A stretch of 64,000 bases of DNA from an uncultured Mediterranea sp. (GCF_902493215.1 NZ_CABUOL010000012.1:1-64000); one strand, 5' to 3'. Shown: positions 55,512 through 63,329, counted from the stretch's first letter. A program made the numbers and translations. Notes: generated from the letters alone by a model not told the origin.

Positions 55512-55708
55512 GACTGACTATCTGCTGGACGCGCAAAGGTCGCGTAAAGGACTGTTACGACAGCATCCGCGAAAAATTCGGCCTTCCCGACTACATGACC
55601 GTGAACCACGAAACGCCTTGCGATATCCGTGAGGAAGACCTAGAGCTGTTGAGGATGTGCGAGAACAGAGGATTTTTGATGATAAGATTTAAAAACATAC
55701 GATTATGA
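55508..55708 (+). CDS. 66-aa early protein, unknown
   Basis: Overlaps the previous stop (ATGA) and the next start by 4 nt, so it is tightly coupled on both sides. Sequence MRLTICWTRKGRVKDCYDSI, then EKFGLPDYMTVNHETP and a helical end. Not recognised. Confidence 0.65.
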   Translation: MRLTICWTRKGRVKDCYDSIREKFGLPDYMTVNHETPCDIREEDLELLRMCENRGFLMIRFKNIRL

Positions 55709-57408
55709 TTCAACTTTTATATGTCGATCTGTTTTGCGGTGCCGGAGGAACCAGTACAGGAGTAGAAAATGCGCGATATGCCGGTGAACAATGCGCCAAG
55801 GTGATAGCTTGCGTCAACCACGATGCAAACGCCATCGCCAGCCATGCGGCCAACCATCCCGAAGCGCTGCACTTCACGGAGGATATCCGTACATTGGAGT
55901 TATCTCCTTTGATTTCTCACATAGAACGAATGAAGAAGATTTATCCGGATACGTTGGTCGTGCTGTGGGCATCGCTGGAATGCACCAATTTTTCCAAGGC
56001 AAAGGGAGGCCAGCCACGGGACGCGGACAGCCGGACTTTGGCCGAACACTTGTTCCGCTACATCGAAGCCATCGACCCGGACTACATCCAGATAGAGAAC
56101 GTTGAGGAATTCATGTCTTGGGGCGACATGGACGAACATGGGCACCCTATCAGTAAGGACAAGGGCCGTTGCTATGAGAGGTGGAAAAGGAACGTGAAGC
56201 GATACGGCTACGACTTCGATTGGCGCATCCTGAACGCTGCCGACTATGGTGCCTATACCACCCGCAAGCGTTTCTTCGGCATCTTTGCCAAGCGTGGCCT
56301 GCCCATTGTATTTCCGGAGCCTACACACTGCAAGGATGGCAAAACAGATATGTTCGGACGGCTGGAGAAGTGGAAGCCTGTCAAGGAAGTGCTCGATTTC
56401 TCCGACGAGGGAGATAGCATCTTCTGCCGGAAGAAGCCGCTGGCCGAGAAGACCCTTGAACGTATCTATGCCGGACTGATTAAGTTCGTAGCCGGAGGAA
56501 AGGAAGCTTTCATCGTGAAGTACAACTCAATGAGCCGGACGGGAAAATACCAGGCTCCGAGCGTTGACGAACCTTGTCCGGTTGTAGCGACACAAGGGCG
56601 GTTGGCATTGGCTAAGGTAAACTTCCTTTCCAAACAATTTAGTGGACATCCTGAAAGCAAAAATATTTCTGTGGATGAACCAGCCGGAACAATTACATGT
56701 AAAGACCATCATGCTTTCGTATCGGCCTATTACGAAAACGGGCATAATCATTCGGTACAACTACCTGCGCCGACGGTCACAACCAAAGACCGTTTATCCT
56801 TAGTAATGCCGTTCTTTATGAATTACTATTCCGGAGGAGGCCAATTGGGAAGCGTTGAAACCCCATGCCCGGCCATAATGACGGTGCCCAAGCAGAACCT
56901 CGTAACTCCAGTTCTTATGAGACAGGTTGCTCTCCGTAAACCTTGGATAATGAACACGGCTTTTTCCAATGTAGGAAGCAGCATCGAACAACCTTCACAG
57001 ACCGTCACCGCAAACAGAAAATGGTTCTATCTGATGAACCCTCAGTTTGCCAGTGCAGGCGGTTCGGTTAACAATCCATGCTTCACATTGATTGCACGGA
57101 TGGACAAGATGCCGCCTTATCTCGTAGCCGCCGAGGGAGGTATAGGGATACAGGTTGCTCCTGGGGACAGCCCGATGACCATCAAGATTAAGGAGTTCAT
57201 GGCTCTCTATGGGATTATCGACATCAAGATGCGGATGCTTAGGATTGCAGAACTAAAGAAGATTATGGGTTTCCCGGAAGACTATGTGCTGATTGGACCG
57301 CAGTCAGACCAAAAGAAGTTTATCGGCAATGCGGTGGAGGTGAATATGGCTCGTGTGCTTTGTGAGGCGATATGTAAGGAGATTGTTAGGAAACGAAAAG
57401 TTGCGTAA
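55705..57408 (+). CDS. C5 DNA cytosine methyltransferase
   Basis: 567 aa. Motif I DLFCGAGGTSTGVENA at the start; motif IV as LECTNFSKAKGG (the Cys follows Glu instead of the usual Pro); motif VI ENVEEF; motif VIII-like DYGAYTTRKRFFGIF; motif X FIGNAVEVNMA at the end. A long variable region (about 200-500) should hold the target recognition part. No partner restriction gene is adjacent, so it is an orphan phage enzyme, probably protecting phage DNA. Starts after CATACGATT. Confidence 0.93.
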   Translation: MIQLLYVDLFCGAGGTSTGVENARYAGEQCAKVIACVNHDANAIASHAANHPEALHFTEDIRTLELSPLISHIERMKKIYPDTLVVLWASLECTNFSKAKGGQPRDADSRTLAEHLFRYIEAIDPDYIQIENVEEFMSWGDMDEHGHPISKDKGRCYERWKRNVKRYGYDFDWRILNAADYGAYTTRKRFFGIFAKRGLPIVFPEPTHCKDGKTDMFGRLEKWKPVKEVLDFSDEGDSIFCRKKPLAEKTLERIYAGLIKFVAGGKEAFIVKYNSMSRTGKYQAPSVDEPCPVVATQGRLALAKVNFLSKQFSGHPESKNISVDEPAGTITCKDHHAFVSAYYENGHNHSVQLPAPTVTTKDRLSLVMPFFMNYYSGGGQLGSVETPCPAIMTVPKQNLVTPVLMRQVALRKPWIMNTAFSNVGSSIEQPSQTVTANRKWFYLMNPQFASAGGSVNNPCFTLIARMDKMPPYLVAAEGGIGIQVAPGDSPMTIKIKEFMALYGIIDIKMRMLRIAELKKIMGFPEDYVLIGPQSDQKKFIGNAVEVNMARVLCEAICKEIVRKRKVA

Positions 57409-57413
57409 TTCGG

Positions 57414-57436
57414 CTTTACGTAAAGTTTATGTAAAG
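57414..57436. promoter_or_regulatory. 23-bp dyad, copy 1
   Basis: CTTTACGTAAAGTTTATG then TAAAG: an 11-bp inverted repeat around one base with one G-T pair, 22 nt before the next ATG. Copy 2 is at 57867-57889. Confidence 0.7.
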
Positions 57437-57458
57437 CGAATAAATCAAAAAAAGTATT

Positions 57459-57866
57459 ATGGGAAAACTGAAAGTCTATTACGGCTGGGCAAAAATAGGG
57501 AACGTCCGTAAAAAGCGTTCCCTATCTGTAATGTTCGAGAATGATATACAAGGATGCAGAAGTGACCGAGGGCAAAGGTGTTTGAGGACAATACAGGACA
57601 CCGTAATAGAACGATACCAGACGGATGAAGAAGAGAATGAAGGTAGGAAGCAGAACAGAATATTCACAGAATACAGTTTGTTCCTCGATGAGAAGCCTAT
57701 CAATGGCAGTCTTGAGATATGCTTGCTGATTAACAGTGAAGCAGACATAAACCATGTTTCTAAGGCCATACGTGATAAGATTTCCGAAGCACTAAGAAAG
57801 GCTTTCCTTTTGGCCAATCCCGGTTATAAAGAACCGAATAGTCAACTATCCTTATACCTTGAATGA
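57459..57866 (+). CDS. early protein, unknown (weakly RusA-like region)
   Basis: 135 aa. Starts MGKLKVYYGWAKIGNVRKKR. The segment INSEADINHVSKAIRDKISE faintly recalls the D-x-N-x-x-K pattern of RusA resolvases, but the rest does not match, so no function is assigned. A 23-bp dyad precedes it, and a second copy starts at its stop codon. Confidence 0.6.
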   Translation: MGKLKVYYGWAKIGNVRKKRSLSVMFENDIQGCRSDRGQRCLRTIQDTVIERYQTDEEENEGRKQNRIFTEYSLFLDEKPINGSLEICLLINSEADINHVSKAIRDKISEALRKAFLLANPGYKEPNSQLSLYLE

Positions 57867-57889
57867 CTTTACCTAAAGTTTAGGTAAAG
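57867..57889. promoter_or_regulatory. 23-bp dyad, copy 2
   Basis: CTTTACCTAAAG then TTTAGGTAAAG: a perfect 11-bp inverted repeat around one base, 21 nt before the ATG of a 25-codon ORF. It can be an operator or an RNA hairpin. Confidence 0.75.
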
Positions 57890-57910
57890 TGGAAAAAGCA
57901 AGAAAATATT

Positions 57911-57988
57911 ATGGGAAAGCAAGAAAGCGTTATCGATTGGTTTCAGATGGTCAATTTTGCCAATGTGGCCGAGTCAGAGAAACGTTAA
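57911..57988 (+). CDS. 25-aa mini-ORF with a leader copied from its neighbour
   Basis: MGKQESVIDWFQMVNFANVA then ESEKR. Its leader (dyad, AAAGCAAGAAAATATT, ATGGGAAA) resembles that of the 57459 gene (dyad, CAAAAAAAGTATT, ATGGGAAA). Either a true microprotein, or a remnant of a duplicated gene. Not recognised. Confidence 0.45.
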   Translation: MGKQESVIDWFQMVNFANVAESEKR

Positions 57989-58013
57989 GAAGAACTTGTA
58001 AAATGAAAGAATA

Positions 58014-58232
58014 ATGGCGAACAAGAACATTATGCCTCCAACCAAGGAGCGCAAGGCAGATACAACCAAGAATGGCAATGACTTATCTGAGTATATTGAA
58101 CATCAGAAAAAACGTGAAAAACGGTTGTACCCATTACGGATTAATCAAACAACCGTCATATATGTCACTAAAGAGAAGCAGACAAGTGAGTATGCGGATT
58201 GGTATAGAAGAGAACGTTTAAAAATCAAATGA
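58014..58232 (+). CDS. 72-aa basic early protein, unknown
   Basis: Very rich in Lys and Arg (MPPTKERKADTTKNGNDLSE, then HQKKREKRLYPLRINQTTVI). Not recognised; nucleic-acid binding is possible from charge. The next gene starts 1 nt after its stop. Confidence 0.6.
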   Translation: MANKNIMPPTKERKADTTKNGNDLSEYIEHQKKREKRLYPLRINQTTVIYVTKEKQTSEYADWYRRERLKIK

Positions 58233-58233
58233 T

Positions 58234-58593
58234 ATGGAACTGAATACTACAAAAGAAGACATGCTGGAGCGGTTCAGGCTCTACGGTGAGATTTACTGCA
58301 CACTGGCTACTATGCCTGGTAATGACTACATGTGTGATATCCGCATAGATGTTGATGAAATATGTGAAGTTTTGGATATTGACGAAGATGATATGGTCTT
58401 TGATTTCGGGGATGAAAGCGGAAGGTTGGACTTTATCGAAATTGAAGATGGCATGATGACCGTATGGTATTATGGATTTTCGGATGGGTGTAACAGAGGA
58501 TGGACCATTATCCGCTTCCCAACCAATACTATCCGTAAGCTGAATGATCTGCTGGAAAGATATGTGAAAGCATTGAAGGAGGAAGAGGTATGA
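58234..58593 (+). CDS. 119-aa acidic early protein, unknown
   Basis: Strongly acidic centre (DIRIDVDEICEVLDIDEDDM, then VFDFGDESGRLDFIEIEDG) and a helical end. Not recognised. The high negative charge is of the kind seen in DNA-mimic inhibitors made by phages, but this is only a hint. Overlaps the next gene by 4 nt. Confidence 0.6.
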   Translation: MELNTTKEDMLERFRLYGEIYCTLATMPGNDYMCDIRIDVDEICEVLDIDEDDMVFDFGDESGRLDFIEIEDGMMTVWYYGFSDGCNRGWTIIRFPTNTIRKLNDLLERYVKALKEEEV

Positions 58594-58895
58594 GAAATGA
58601 AGACATGGACATCGGATTTGACCGTTATATGACAATGAATAACGGAAATTACCGTGAGCATTATAGCGAGGAAAGTATAGATAATATGAAAACCGATTTC
58701 TTCGCCGGAGCTGAATGGCGCATCAACAGCGTTTGGCATGACGCGAGCGAAATGCCGGAAAAGAAATTTGCGTTGGTTGAATACGATTGTTTTCCTAAAG
58801 GGCATGGATACTTGGTTGTCCCCGACGTACGGGAAGTTATTGGTAGTATCACACGCTGGGCTTATATAGAAGACTTGATACCTATGGAGGATTGA
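58590..58895 (+). CDS. DUF551-like phage protein
   Basis: 101 aa. The second half WHDASEMPEKKFALVEYDCF followed by ITRWAYIEDLIP fits the short DUF551 pattern (W-x-x-x-x-x-x-P ... W near the end) found in many phages. Function unknown. Coupled with the genes on both sides. Confidence 0.6.
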   Translation: MRNEDMDIGFDRYMTMNNGNYREHYSEESIDNMKTDFFAGAEWRINSVWHDASEMPEKKFALVEYDCFPKGHGYLVVPDVREVIGSITRWAYIEDLIPMED

Positions 58896-58897
58896 AT

Positions 58898-59371
58898 ATG
58901 AGCATACTTGTACACGAAACGCAGTTACAGCGTATAATCAGGAAGACTGGCCGCAGACCGGTGCAGTGCAAATGTCAGCATTGCAAGCAGCAATGTCATA
59001 CCCCTTGCCTGGGTACACCGCAAGATATCCTCAAGCTTATCGAAGCCGGATATAAAGACAGACTTGCACCAACACAATGGTGTGTGGGCATCATTATGGG
59101 AGTTACTAATATGTCTATTCCGATGATCCAGGCCAAACAAGAAGGAGACTGGTGTACGTTCTACAAGGATGGTTTGTGTGAACTGCACGATACCGGATTG
59201 AAGCCGACAGAGGGGAAATTGTCACACCATAGTATTCGGATTGATAACTTCAAACCAAGTAAAAGCATTGCGTGGAATGTGGCCAAGGAATGGCTGAACG
59301 AAGAAAATGTTGAATGCATTGAGAAAATATGCGATGCTATGGCAGCAGATAATGAAACGCAGTTGATATAA
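58898..59371 (+). CDS. YkgJ-like cysteine-cluster protein
   Basis: 157 aa from MSILVHETQLQ. Cys-rich pattern CKCQHCKQQCHTPC near residue 25, then QWCVGI, DWCTFYKDGLCEL and further His, matching YkgJ-type zinc/iron-chelating proteins. Function of the family is unclear; a metal site is likely. It starts just after the DUF551-like gene, whose stop overlaps an alternative TTG start not used here. Confidence 0.7.
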   Translation: MSILVHETQLQRIIRKTGRRPVQCKCQHCKQQCHTPCLGTPQDILKLIEAGYKDRLAPTQWCVGIIMGVTNMSIPMIQAKQEGDWCTFYKDGLCELHDTGLKPTEGKLSHHSIRIDNFKPSKSIAWNVAKEWLNEENVECIEKICDAMAADNETQLI

Positions 59372-59375
59372 AGAT

Positions 59376-59948
59376 ATGAAGAACCTGAACGACCTAAGAG
59401 ATAAAGCCTATCAGTGTGCAGTATCGCACGGATGGCATGAAGATAACCTAAGTGATGAACATTTCCTTTGCTTGGTTATATCCGAACTGATGGAGGCGGT
59501 GGAAGCGGACCGGAAAGGAATGCACGCTAAACGGGATAATTTTGAGTATTACATGAAACAGAGGAAACGTGATGATGGTGAATTTATGTATGTTTTCAAA
59601 ATCGACATCAAAGACAGCGTGGAGGATGAGCTTGCCGACGCCTGCATCCGACTGCTGGATCTGGCAGGATTGAGAAATGTAGATTTAGGTGAAGTCAATC
59701 TTGATGAATTGAAATGTTCAGAGGGGTTCTTTGACTGGACTTTTACAGAATCCATGTTCTTCTTGGTCTGCAACTTGACAAATACTGATTTCATTGAATC
59801 GCATTCCTTCGATAGTTATCTTCGAGTAGCTTTGATGGAAATCATGAGTTTCTGTGTGAAGAAAAACATCGACATTTTCTGGTTTATCGAACAGAAGATG
59901 AAGTACAACGAACTTCGCCCATTTATGCACGGTGGGAAAGCATATTAA
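59376..59948 (+). CDS. MazG-like nucleotide pyrophosphohydrolase
   Basis: 190 aa. The all-alpha NTP-PPase pattern is visible: ISELMEAVEADRKGMHAKRD (ExxE-type metal site) and VEDELADACIRLLDLAG (ExxD). Phage MazG proteins cleave (d)NTPs or (p)ppGpp and can keep the host in a growing state. The C-terminal third is extended relative to minimal MazG. It starts 4 nt after the YkgJ-like gene. Confidence 0.8.
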   Translation: MKNLNDLRDKAYQCAVSHGWHEDNLSDEHFLCLVISELMEAVEADRKGMHAKRDNFEYYMKQRKRDDGEFMYVFKIDIKDSVEDELADACIRLLDLAGLRNVDLGEVNLDELKCSEGFFDWTFTESMFFLVCNLTNTDFIESHSFDSYLRVALMEIMSFCVKKNIDIFWFIEQKMKYNELRPFMHGGKAY

Positions 59949-60036
59949 AAAAGGGAGCCAGCCCACACGATTAAAAGCCAACTCCCCCACACGATTATGA
60001 TGCAAATATAAGAATTCCAATCAAAATAATCGTGCT

Positions 60037-60474
60037 ATGACAAAAGAATTTTCATCAATCGTGGAGTTGAAATCAATACGTGAACAGAAATCAAGATTAT
60101 CGGAACGTGAGCAGGAGTTATCATCCCCTATCCTGACTGATTTTACTTTCATTCCGGAGATTTATGAGTGGTTCAGAGAAATACTTTCCGATGCAGATTG
60201 TCCGTCCAATCCGGAAAGTGTTACCCAGCGAAAGAAGTTCCTCTTCATCGTGTTGTTCCTCTTCGCCCCCAGTGTGCTTGCCGGCGGGCGGCTGCCGAAC
60301 GGCATCCGGGCAGAGATTTCAGGTGTCTTCCCGGATGTTTCCCCGTGTGTAATATCAAACAATATTGCTGATGTTTCCTTTATCTATCAGCAGTATAAGG
60401 ATTTTCGTCAAGATATAGAGTACCTTTACAACCAAATATTAGAACGGCTGAAAAACAAAGGACTAATCAAGTAG
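60037..60474 (+). CDS. 145-aa early protein, unknown
   Basis: Helical, with a hydrophobic stretch in the middle (KKFLFIVLFLFAPSVLAGGR) then LPNGIRAEISGVFPDVSP and a helical end ILERLKNKGLIK. Not recognised. The hydrophobic stretch is more likely a buried core than a membrane helix, as it follows a charged region. It has an inverted CACGATTAT/ATAATCGTG pair in its leader, and a terminator follows. Confidence 0.6.
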   Translation: MTKEFSSIVELKSIREQKSRLSEREQELSSPILTDFTFIPEIYEWFREILSDADCPSNPESVTQRKKFLFIVLFLFAPSVLAGGRLPNGIRAEISGVFPDVSPCVISNNIADVSFIYQQYKDFRQDIEYLYNQILERLKNKGLIK

Positions 60475-60476
60475 CT

Positions 60477-60507
60477 GCTGGTGCTGTATAAGCTCCAGCA
60501 TTTTTTT
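60477..60507 (+). terminator. terminator of the early operon segment
   Basis: GCTGGTGCT pairs with AGCTCCAGC (one mismatch) around GTATA, followed by ATTTTTTT. It separates the early operon from hicAB. Confidence 0.8.
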
Positions 60508-60512
60508 ATTAT

Positions 60513-60569
60513 TTGTAGCAAAAATGTTACAATAAAGTTTGCGTAATTGTAGCGAAAATGTTACCTTTG
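60513..60569 (+). promoter_or_regulatory. hicAB promoter with two operator copies
   Basis: TTTG at 60538-60541, 20-nt spacer, TACCTTTG at 60562-60569. Two 18-bp direct copies TTGTAGC(A/G)AAAATGTTAC lie at 60513-60530 and 60547-60564, one upstream of the -33 box and one over the spacer and -7 box. They are probable HicB binding sites for autoregulation. Confidence 0.8.
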
Positions 60570-60592
60570 TATTGTTAAATAACAAAAGCGAT

Positions 60593-60775
60593 ATGAAATT
60601 TAGTGAAATGCACAGAAGACTTGAGCAGGCAGGCTGGTATATTTTCAAGGAAACAGACCACCGCTACTACGCTCACAAGGATTTTCCTTACTTGATTAAA
60701 GTCGGTCGGCATGGTAGTAAAGAAGTACCGCCAAATGAGTTTAACAAAGTAATGAAGAAAGCAGGGCTAAAATAA
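60593..60775 (+). CDS. hicA: HicA toxin (mRNA interferase)
   Basis: 60 aa. Pattern of HicA: MKFSEMHRRLEQAGWYIFKE, then HRYYAHKDFPYLIKVGRHGS and VPPNEFNKVMKKAGLK. The usual catalytic His of G-S-H is in RHG here. dsRBD-like fold that cleaves mRNA. The upstream frame extension is not used because it precedes the promoter -7 box. A GCAGGGCT/AGCCCTGC hairpin overlaps the stop codon. Antitoxin follows. Confidence 0.88.
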   Translation: MKFSEMHRRLEQAGWYIFKETDHRYYAHKDFPYLIKVGRHGSKEVPPNEFNKVMKKAGLK

Positions 60776-60810
60776 GCCCTGCACTTCATTCCAACATAAA
60801 TTGCACGATT

Positions 60811-61218
60811 ATGAAGAAAAAAGTAAAAGCAATCATCAGCAAGTCCGATACAGGGTTTGTTATTATGATGGAAGGGTTTGATTGGGCTATGTCCTATGGC
60901 GACACATTGGAGGAAGCTAAAGCGGATTTTGAAAAATTTCCGCAGGAGTATATTGAAATGTCTAAGGAAGCAGGGAAGGAGATACCGCCTGAATTGAATA
61001 ATGGCGAATTGGAGTTTGAATATGTTTATGATTTATCTGGCTTCTTTAAGCAGTTCCCGTTCATTTCGGCAACCGCATTGGCTAAAAGACTGGGAATAAA
61101 TGAAGGGCTTATGAGGCGTTATAAGTCCGGTTGCGCTCCAGTAGGAGAAATGCAGAAAAAAAGGATATTGGATGGCATTCATGCCATTGGTAAAGAACTG
61201 CTTTCCGTTCAATTCTAA
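60811..61218 (+). CDS. hicB: HicB antitoxin with C-terminal DNA-binding domain
   Basis: 135 aa. N-terminal HicB fold (VKAIISKSDTGFVIMMEGFD, then GDTLEEAKADFEKF) that blocks HicA, and C-terminal HTH (ATALAKRLGINEGLMRRYKS) for autoregulation. It starts after GCACGATT, 35 nt past hicA. The pair is likely an abortive-infection or lysogen-stability system of the prophage. A bidirectional terminator follows. Confidence 0.88.
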   Translation: MKKKVKAIISKSDTGFVIMMEGFDWAMSYGDTLEEAKADFEKFPQEYIEMSKEAGKEIPPELNNGELEFEYVYDLSGFFKQFPFISATALAKRLGINEGLMRRYKSGCAPVGEMQKKRILDGIHAIGKELLSVQF

Positions 61219-61247
61219 GTCGCTTTTGTTATTGTACGAGAAAGTAA

Positions 61248-61277
61248 AAAGCCGGAGCATTATGCTTCCGGCTTTTG
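61248..61277. terminator. bidirectional terminator between hicB and the inverted cassette
   Basis: AAAGCCGGAGCA pairs with TGCTTCCGGCTTTT around TTA, with A and T runs at both ends. Confidence 0.9.
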
Positions 61278-61278
61278 T

Positions 61279-61686
61279 CTATTTTCTATGTACTTCTATT
61301 ATTTTACCTAAATGAAAAGCTATTTGCCAAAAAGCATATAAATCAGCACGTATCATATTTGGTATGAACCTAAAGCCGTCAACCTCTACTAAAGCCGTAT
61401 CACGTTCTTTGGCATATCCAACGGCAATATACAAATATTTGTAAGGTTTAGGTACAAACGGAAAATTTCCGTTATTATAATCGTCAATGAAATATTCTTT
61501 ATCTGGTTGGGTTACATCAGGATTAAGAACATATTTGCCGTTTCTATCTTTGAGCAAATAACGATTTGCGGTAATACCCTCTTTGATTTCTCTATACTCT
61601 TCTTTCTTTGTACCTGCTATTATCTGGTCAAAATAAACTTGTTTTATAGGCAAGTAAAGAGTATTCTCTTTAGTAGGTGTTTCCAT
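61279..61686 (-). CDS. ASCH-domain protein
   Basis: 135 aa. ASCH signature near the start: LPIKQVYFDQIIAGTKKEEY followed by REIK (pattern K-x-x-x-F-x-x-I-x-x-G-x-K-x-x-E-x-R). PUA-like fold, known in RNA-binding, nuclease and acetylcytidine-hydrolase members. Second gene of a two-gene minus-strand unit after an XRE regulator (2-nt gap), against the direction of all neighbours. A related protein is encoded at 63712. Confidence 0.8.
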   Translation of the reverse strand: METPTKENTLYLPIKQVYFDQIIAGTKKEEYREIKEGITANRYLLKDRNGKYVLNPDVTQPDKEYFIDDYNNGNFPFVPKPYKYLYIAVGYAKERDTALVEVDGFRFIPNMIRADLYAFWQIAFHLGKIIEVHRK

Positions 61687-61688
61687 AA

Positions 61689-61946
61689 TTATTCTATTTT
61701 AAGATTTATATCTTTCCCACAATGAGGACAAGTCAAAGAGATACCATCCTTTTTGTGGTGTATTTCTTCTGGATTGGCAAAAAGCTGCCATGTTTCAACA
61801 CCTAAAACCGATGCAAATTTTTTAATAGTTTCTAATGTCGGATTTTTCATCAATCCATTAAGATTTTGTTTTTTGATACCTAATAAATCAGAGAAAGCGG
61901 TTTTAGTCAATCCTTTTTCTTTTAGTAATGCTTCAATATTATCCAT
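61689..61946 (-). CDS. XRE-family regulator with a C-terminal CxxC
   Basis: 85 aa. HTH at about residues 4-60 (GLTKTAFSDLLGIKKQNLNG) and a tail LTCPHCGKDINLKIE with a CxxC that may bind zinc with the nearby His pair. Paired with the ASCH gene as a small inverted cassette. Two identical dyads in the divergent gap (61990-62008, 62055-62073) are its likely operators. Confidence 0.85.
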   Translation of the reverse strand: MDNIEALLKEKGLTKTAFSDLLGIKKQNLNGLMKNPTLETIKKFASVLGVETWQLFANPEEIHHKKDGISLTCPHCGKDINLKIE

Positions 61947-61989
61947 ATCTGTAAATTTTAATGCTACAAAATTACTTATTCTTATATAT

Positions 61990-62073
61990 GTAATGTTATT
62001 TACATTACTAAATAATGTTAAGATAAAGATAAAGCATTACTTTTAATTTGCGTTGTAATGTTTTTAGCATTAC
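61990..62073. promoter_or_regulatory. operator pair for the XRE regulator
   Basis: GTAATG-N7-CATTAC occurs at 61990-62008 and 62055-62073, with an extra half site CATTAC at 62035-62040. One copy overlaps the rightward -7 box and the other lies near the leftward promoter (TAATTTTG at 61967-61974, minus strand), so both directions can be controlled. Confidence 0.8.
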
Positions 62074-62078
62074 ATTTG
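62047..62078 (+). promoter_or_regulatory. rightward promoter of the second early segment
   Basis: TTTG at 62047-62050, 20-nt spacer, TACATTTG at 62071-62078: full consensus match, with the regulator dyad in the spacer and -7 box. Confidence 0.8.
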
Positions 62079-62121
62079 CATCATCAAACAAGAAGTAATA
62101 ACAATTTAACTACATACGATT

Positions 62122-62409
62122 ATGAAGACAATTAGTAGTGATTACATCAAAGAGATTAAGGCTCAAATCAGAGTTATCAATGAAGCTCTAAAAAGAATAC
62201 AAGAAGCTGAAAAGATTCAGGATTCAGCAGTTAATAATAGAGAATATAACAAGGCGAAGAATGAAGCAATTGATGCAAGTTCAGATGTGATGATTGCATT
62301 AGAAGAAGCGGTAAGACTTGCATCAGCTATGGGTTGTGAAACTGGTCTGTATGACATAAATAAGTACCACAAGATTGTAGAATTTGATTTCAGAGATTCA
62401 CATAAATAA
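62122..62409 (+). CDS. 95-aa helical early protein, unknown
   Basis: Almost fully helical (KEIKAQIRVINEALKRIQEA, then NKAKNEAIDASSDVMIALEE). Not recognised. Starts after CATACGATT and is first behind the regulated promoter at 62047-62078. A hairpin GCAGCC-TTTCGG-GGTTGC follows its stop. Confidence 0.65.
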   Translation: MKTISSDYIKEIKAQIRVINEALKRIQEAEKIQDSAVNNREYNKAKNEAIDASSDVMIALEEAVRLASAMGCETGLYDINKYHKIVEFDFRDSHK

Positions 62410-62453
62410 GTTCAACCAGCAGCCTTTCGGGGTTGCCACAATATAAGAGAATT

Positions 62454-62642
62454 ATGAGAGTAACAAGCTACATGAAAAGCCATAAGGCAAATGAGTTTTA
62501 CGTGAAGAAGTCAAGAGGCTATTATATGGTCATAGATGGCTATGATATGAGTGTGGCTTCTTTAGAAACTACCGAAGAAGCAGCTAATAAAACGGCTAAA
62601 GAGCTTAATGAAATGAGAGCTAAAAGATTGAATATAGCATAA
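62454..62642 (+). CDS. 62-aa early protein, unknown
   Basis: From MRVTSYMKSHKANEFYVKKS; an upstream TTG in frame is not used. Small alpha/beta protein with a basic front and helical end (EAANKTAKELNEMRAKRLN). Not recognised. Flanked on both sides by short hairpins with tight loops. Confidence 0.6.
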   Translation: MRVTSYMKSHKANEFYVKKSRGYYMVIDGYDMSVASLETTEEAANKTAKELNEMRAKRLNIA

Positions 62643-62652
62643 GTTTAACCAG

Positions 62653-62670
62653 CAGGGCGAAAGCCCTGCA
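62653..62670 (+). promoter_or_regulatory. intercistronic hairpin with GAAA tetraloop
   Basis: GCAGGGC-GAAA-GCCCTGC, 7 perfect pairs with a GNRA loop, about 20 nt before the next ATG. No T run, so it is more likely an RNA stability or translation element than a terminator. Confidence 0.75.
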
Positions 62671-62687
62671 TAATCCCCTACACGATT

Positions 62688-63329
62688 ATGAATACATATT
62701 ACAAATTTTGTCCAAACGTATTTCTTGCTAAATGCGATGCTAAGCATGAAAAAGGTGAAACCATTCTTGTAACCACCAAATACGGCAAAGAGAATGAAAG
62801 CATAGTGTTTAATCTGATATTTGAACGTGATGGCTTCTACTATTATTCGATAGTTCGCGTTGATGGCTTTAACGTTCAAGAATGGGCAAAGCGAAAGGCA
62901 GAACGTCGGCTGGATTGGGCTGCCACTGCAGAACGAAAGAGTGAAGAATACTTCAAAGCGTCAAATAAAGACAGCGATTTTCTCTCGTTAGGTGAACCTA
63001 TTAAAATCGGTCATCATAGCGAAAGACGACACAGAAAAGCCATTGAAGATGCCTGGCATAATATGGGCAAAAGTGTAGAGCTTGACGAGAAAGCCAGAGA
63101 GCATGAAAGAATAGCTCAGTATTGGGCAAACAAGGCTGATACTATAAACCTTTCAATGCCTGAAAGCGTGGACTACTATGAGCATAAGTTAGCAGTAGCT
63201 AAAGAGTACCATGAGGGGCTGAAATCCGGCAAATATCCACGTGAGCACTCATACTCTTTGACGTATGCAAAGAAAGCAGTAAACGAAGCTCAAAAGAATT
63301 TTGACTTGGCAAAGAAACTTTGGTTATAA
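62688..63329 (+). CDS. DUF3560-like early protein
   Basis: 213 aa. Contains the DUF3560-type stretch IKIGHHSERRHRKAIEDAWH with clustered His and Arg, preceded by RLDWAATAERKSEEYF and followed by long charged helices. Family function unknown; the His/Arg cluster hints at nucleic-acid or phosphate binding. Starts after CACGATT. A UUCG hairpin follows its stop. Confidence 0.65.
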   Translation: MNTYYKFCPNVFLAKCDAKHEKGETILVTTKYGKENESIVFNLIFERDGFYYYSIVRVDGFNVQEWAKRKAERRLDWAATAERKSEEYFKASNKDSDFLSLGEPIKIGHHSERRHRKAIEDAWHNMGKSVELDEKAREHERIAQYWANKADTINLSMPESVDYYEHKLAVAKEYHEGLKSGKYPREHSYSLTYAKKAVNEAQKNFDLAKKLWL

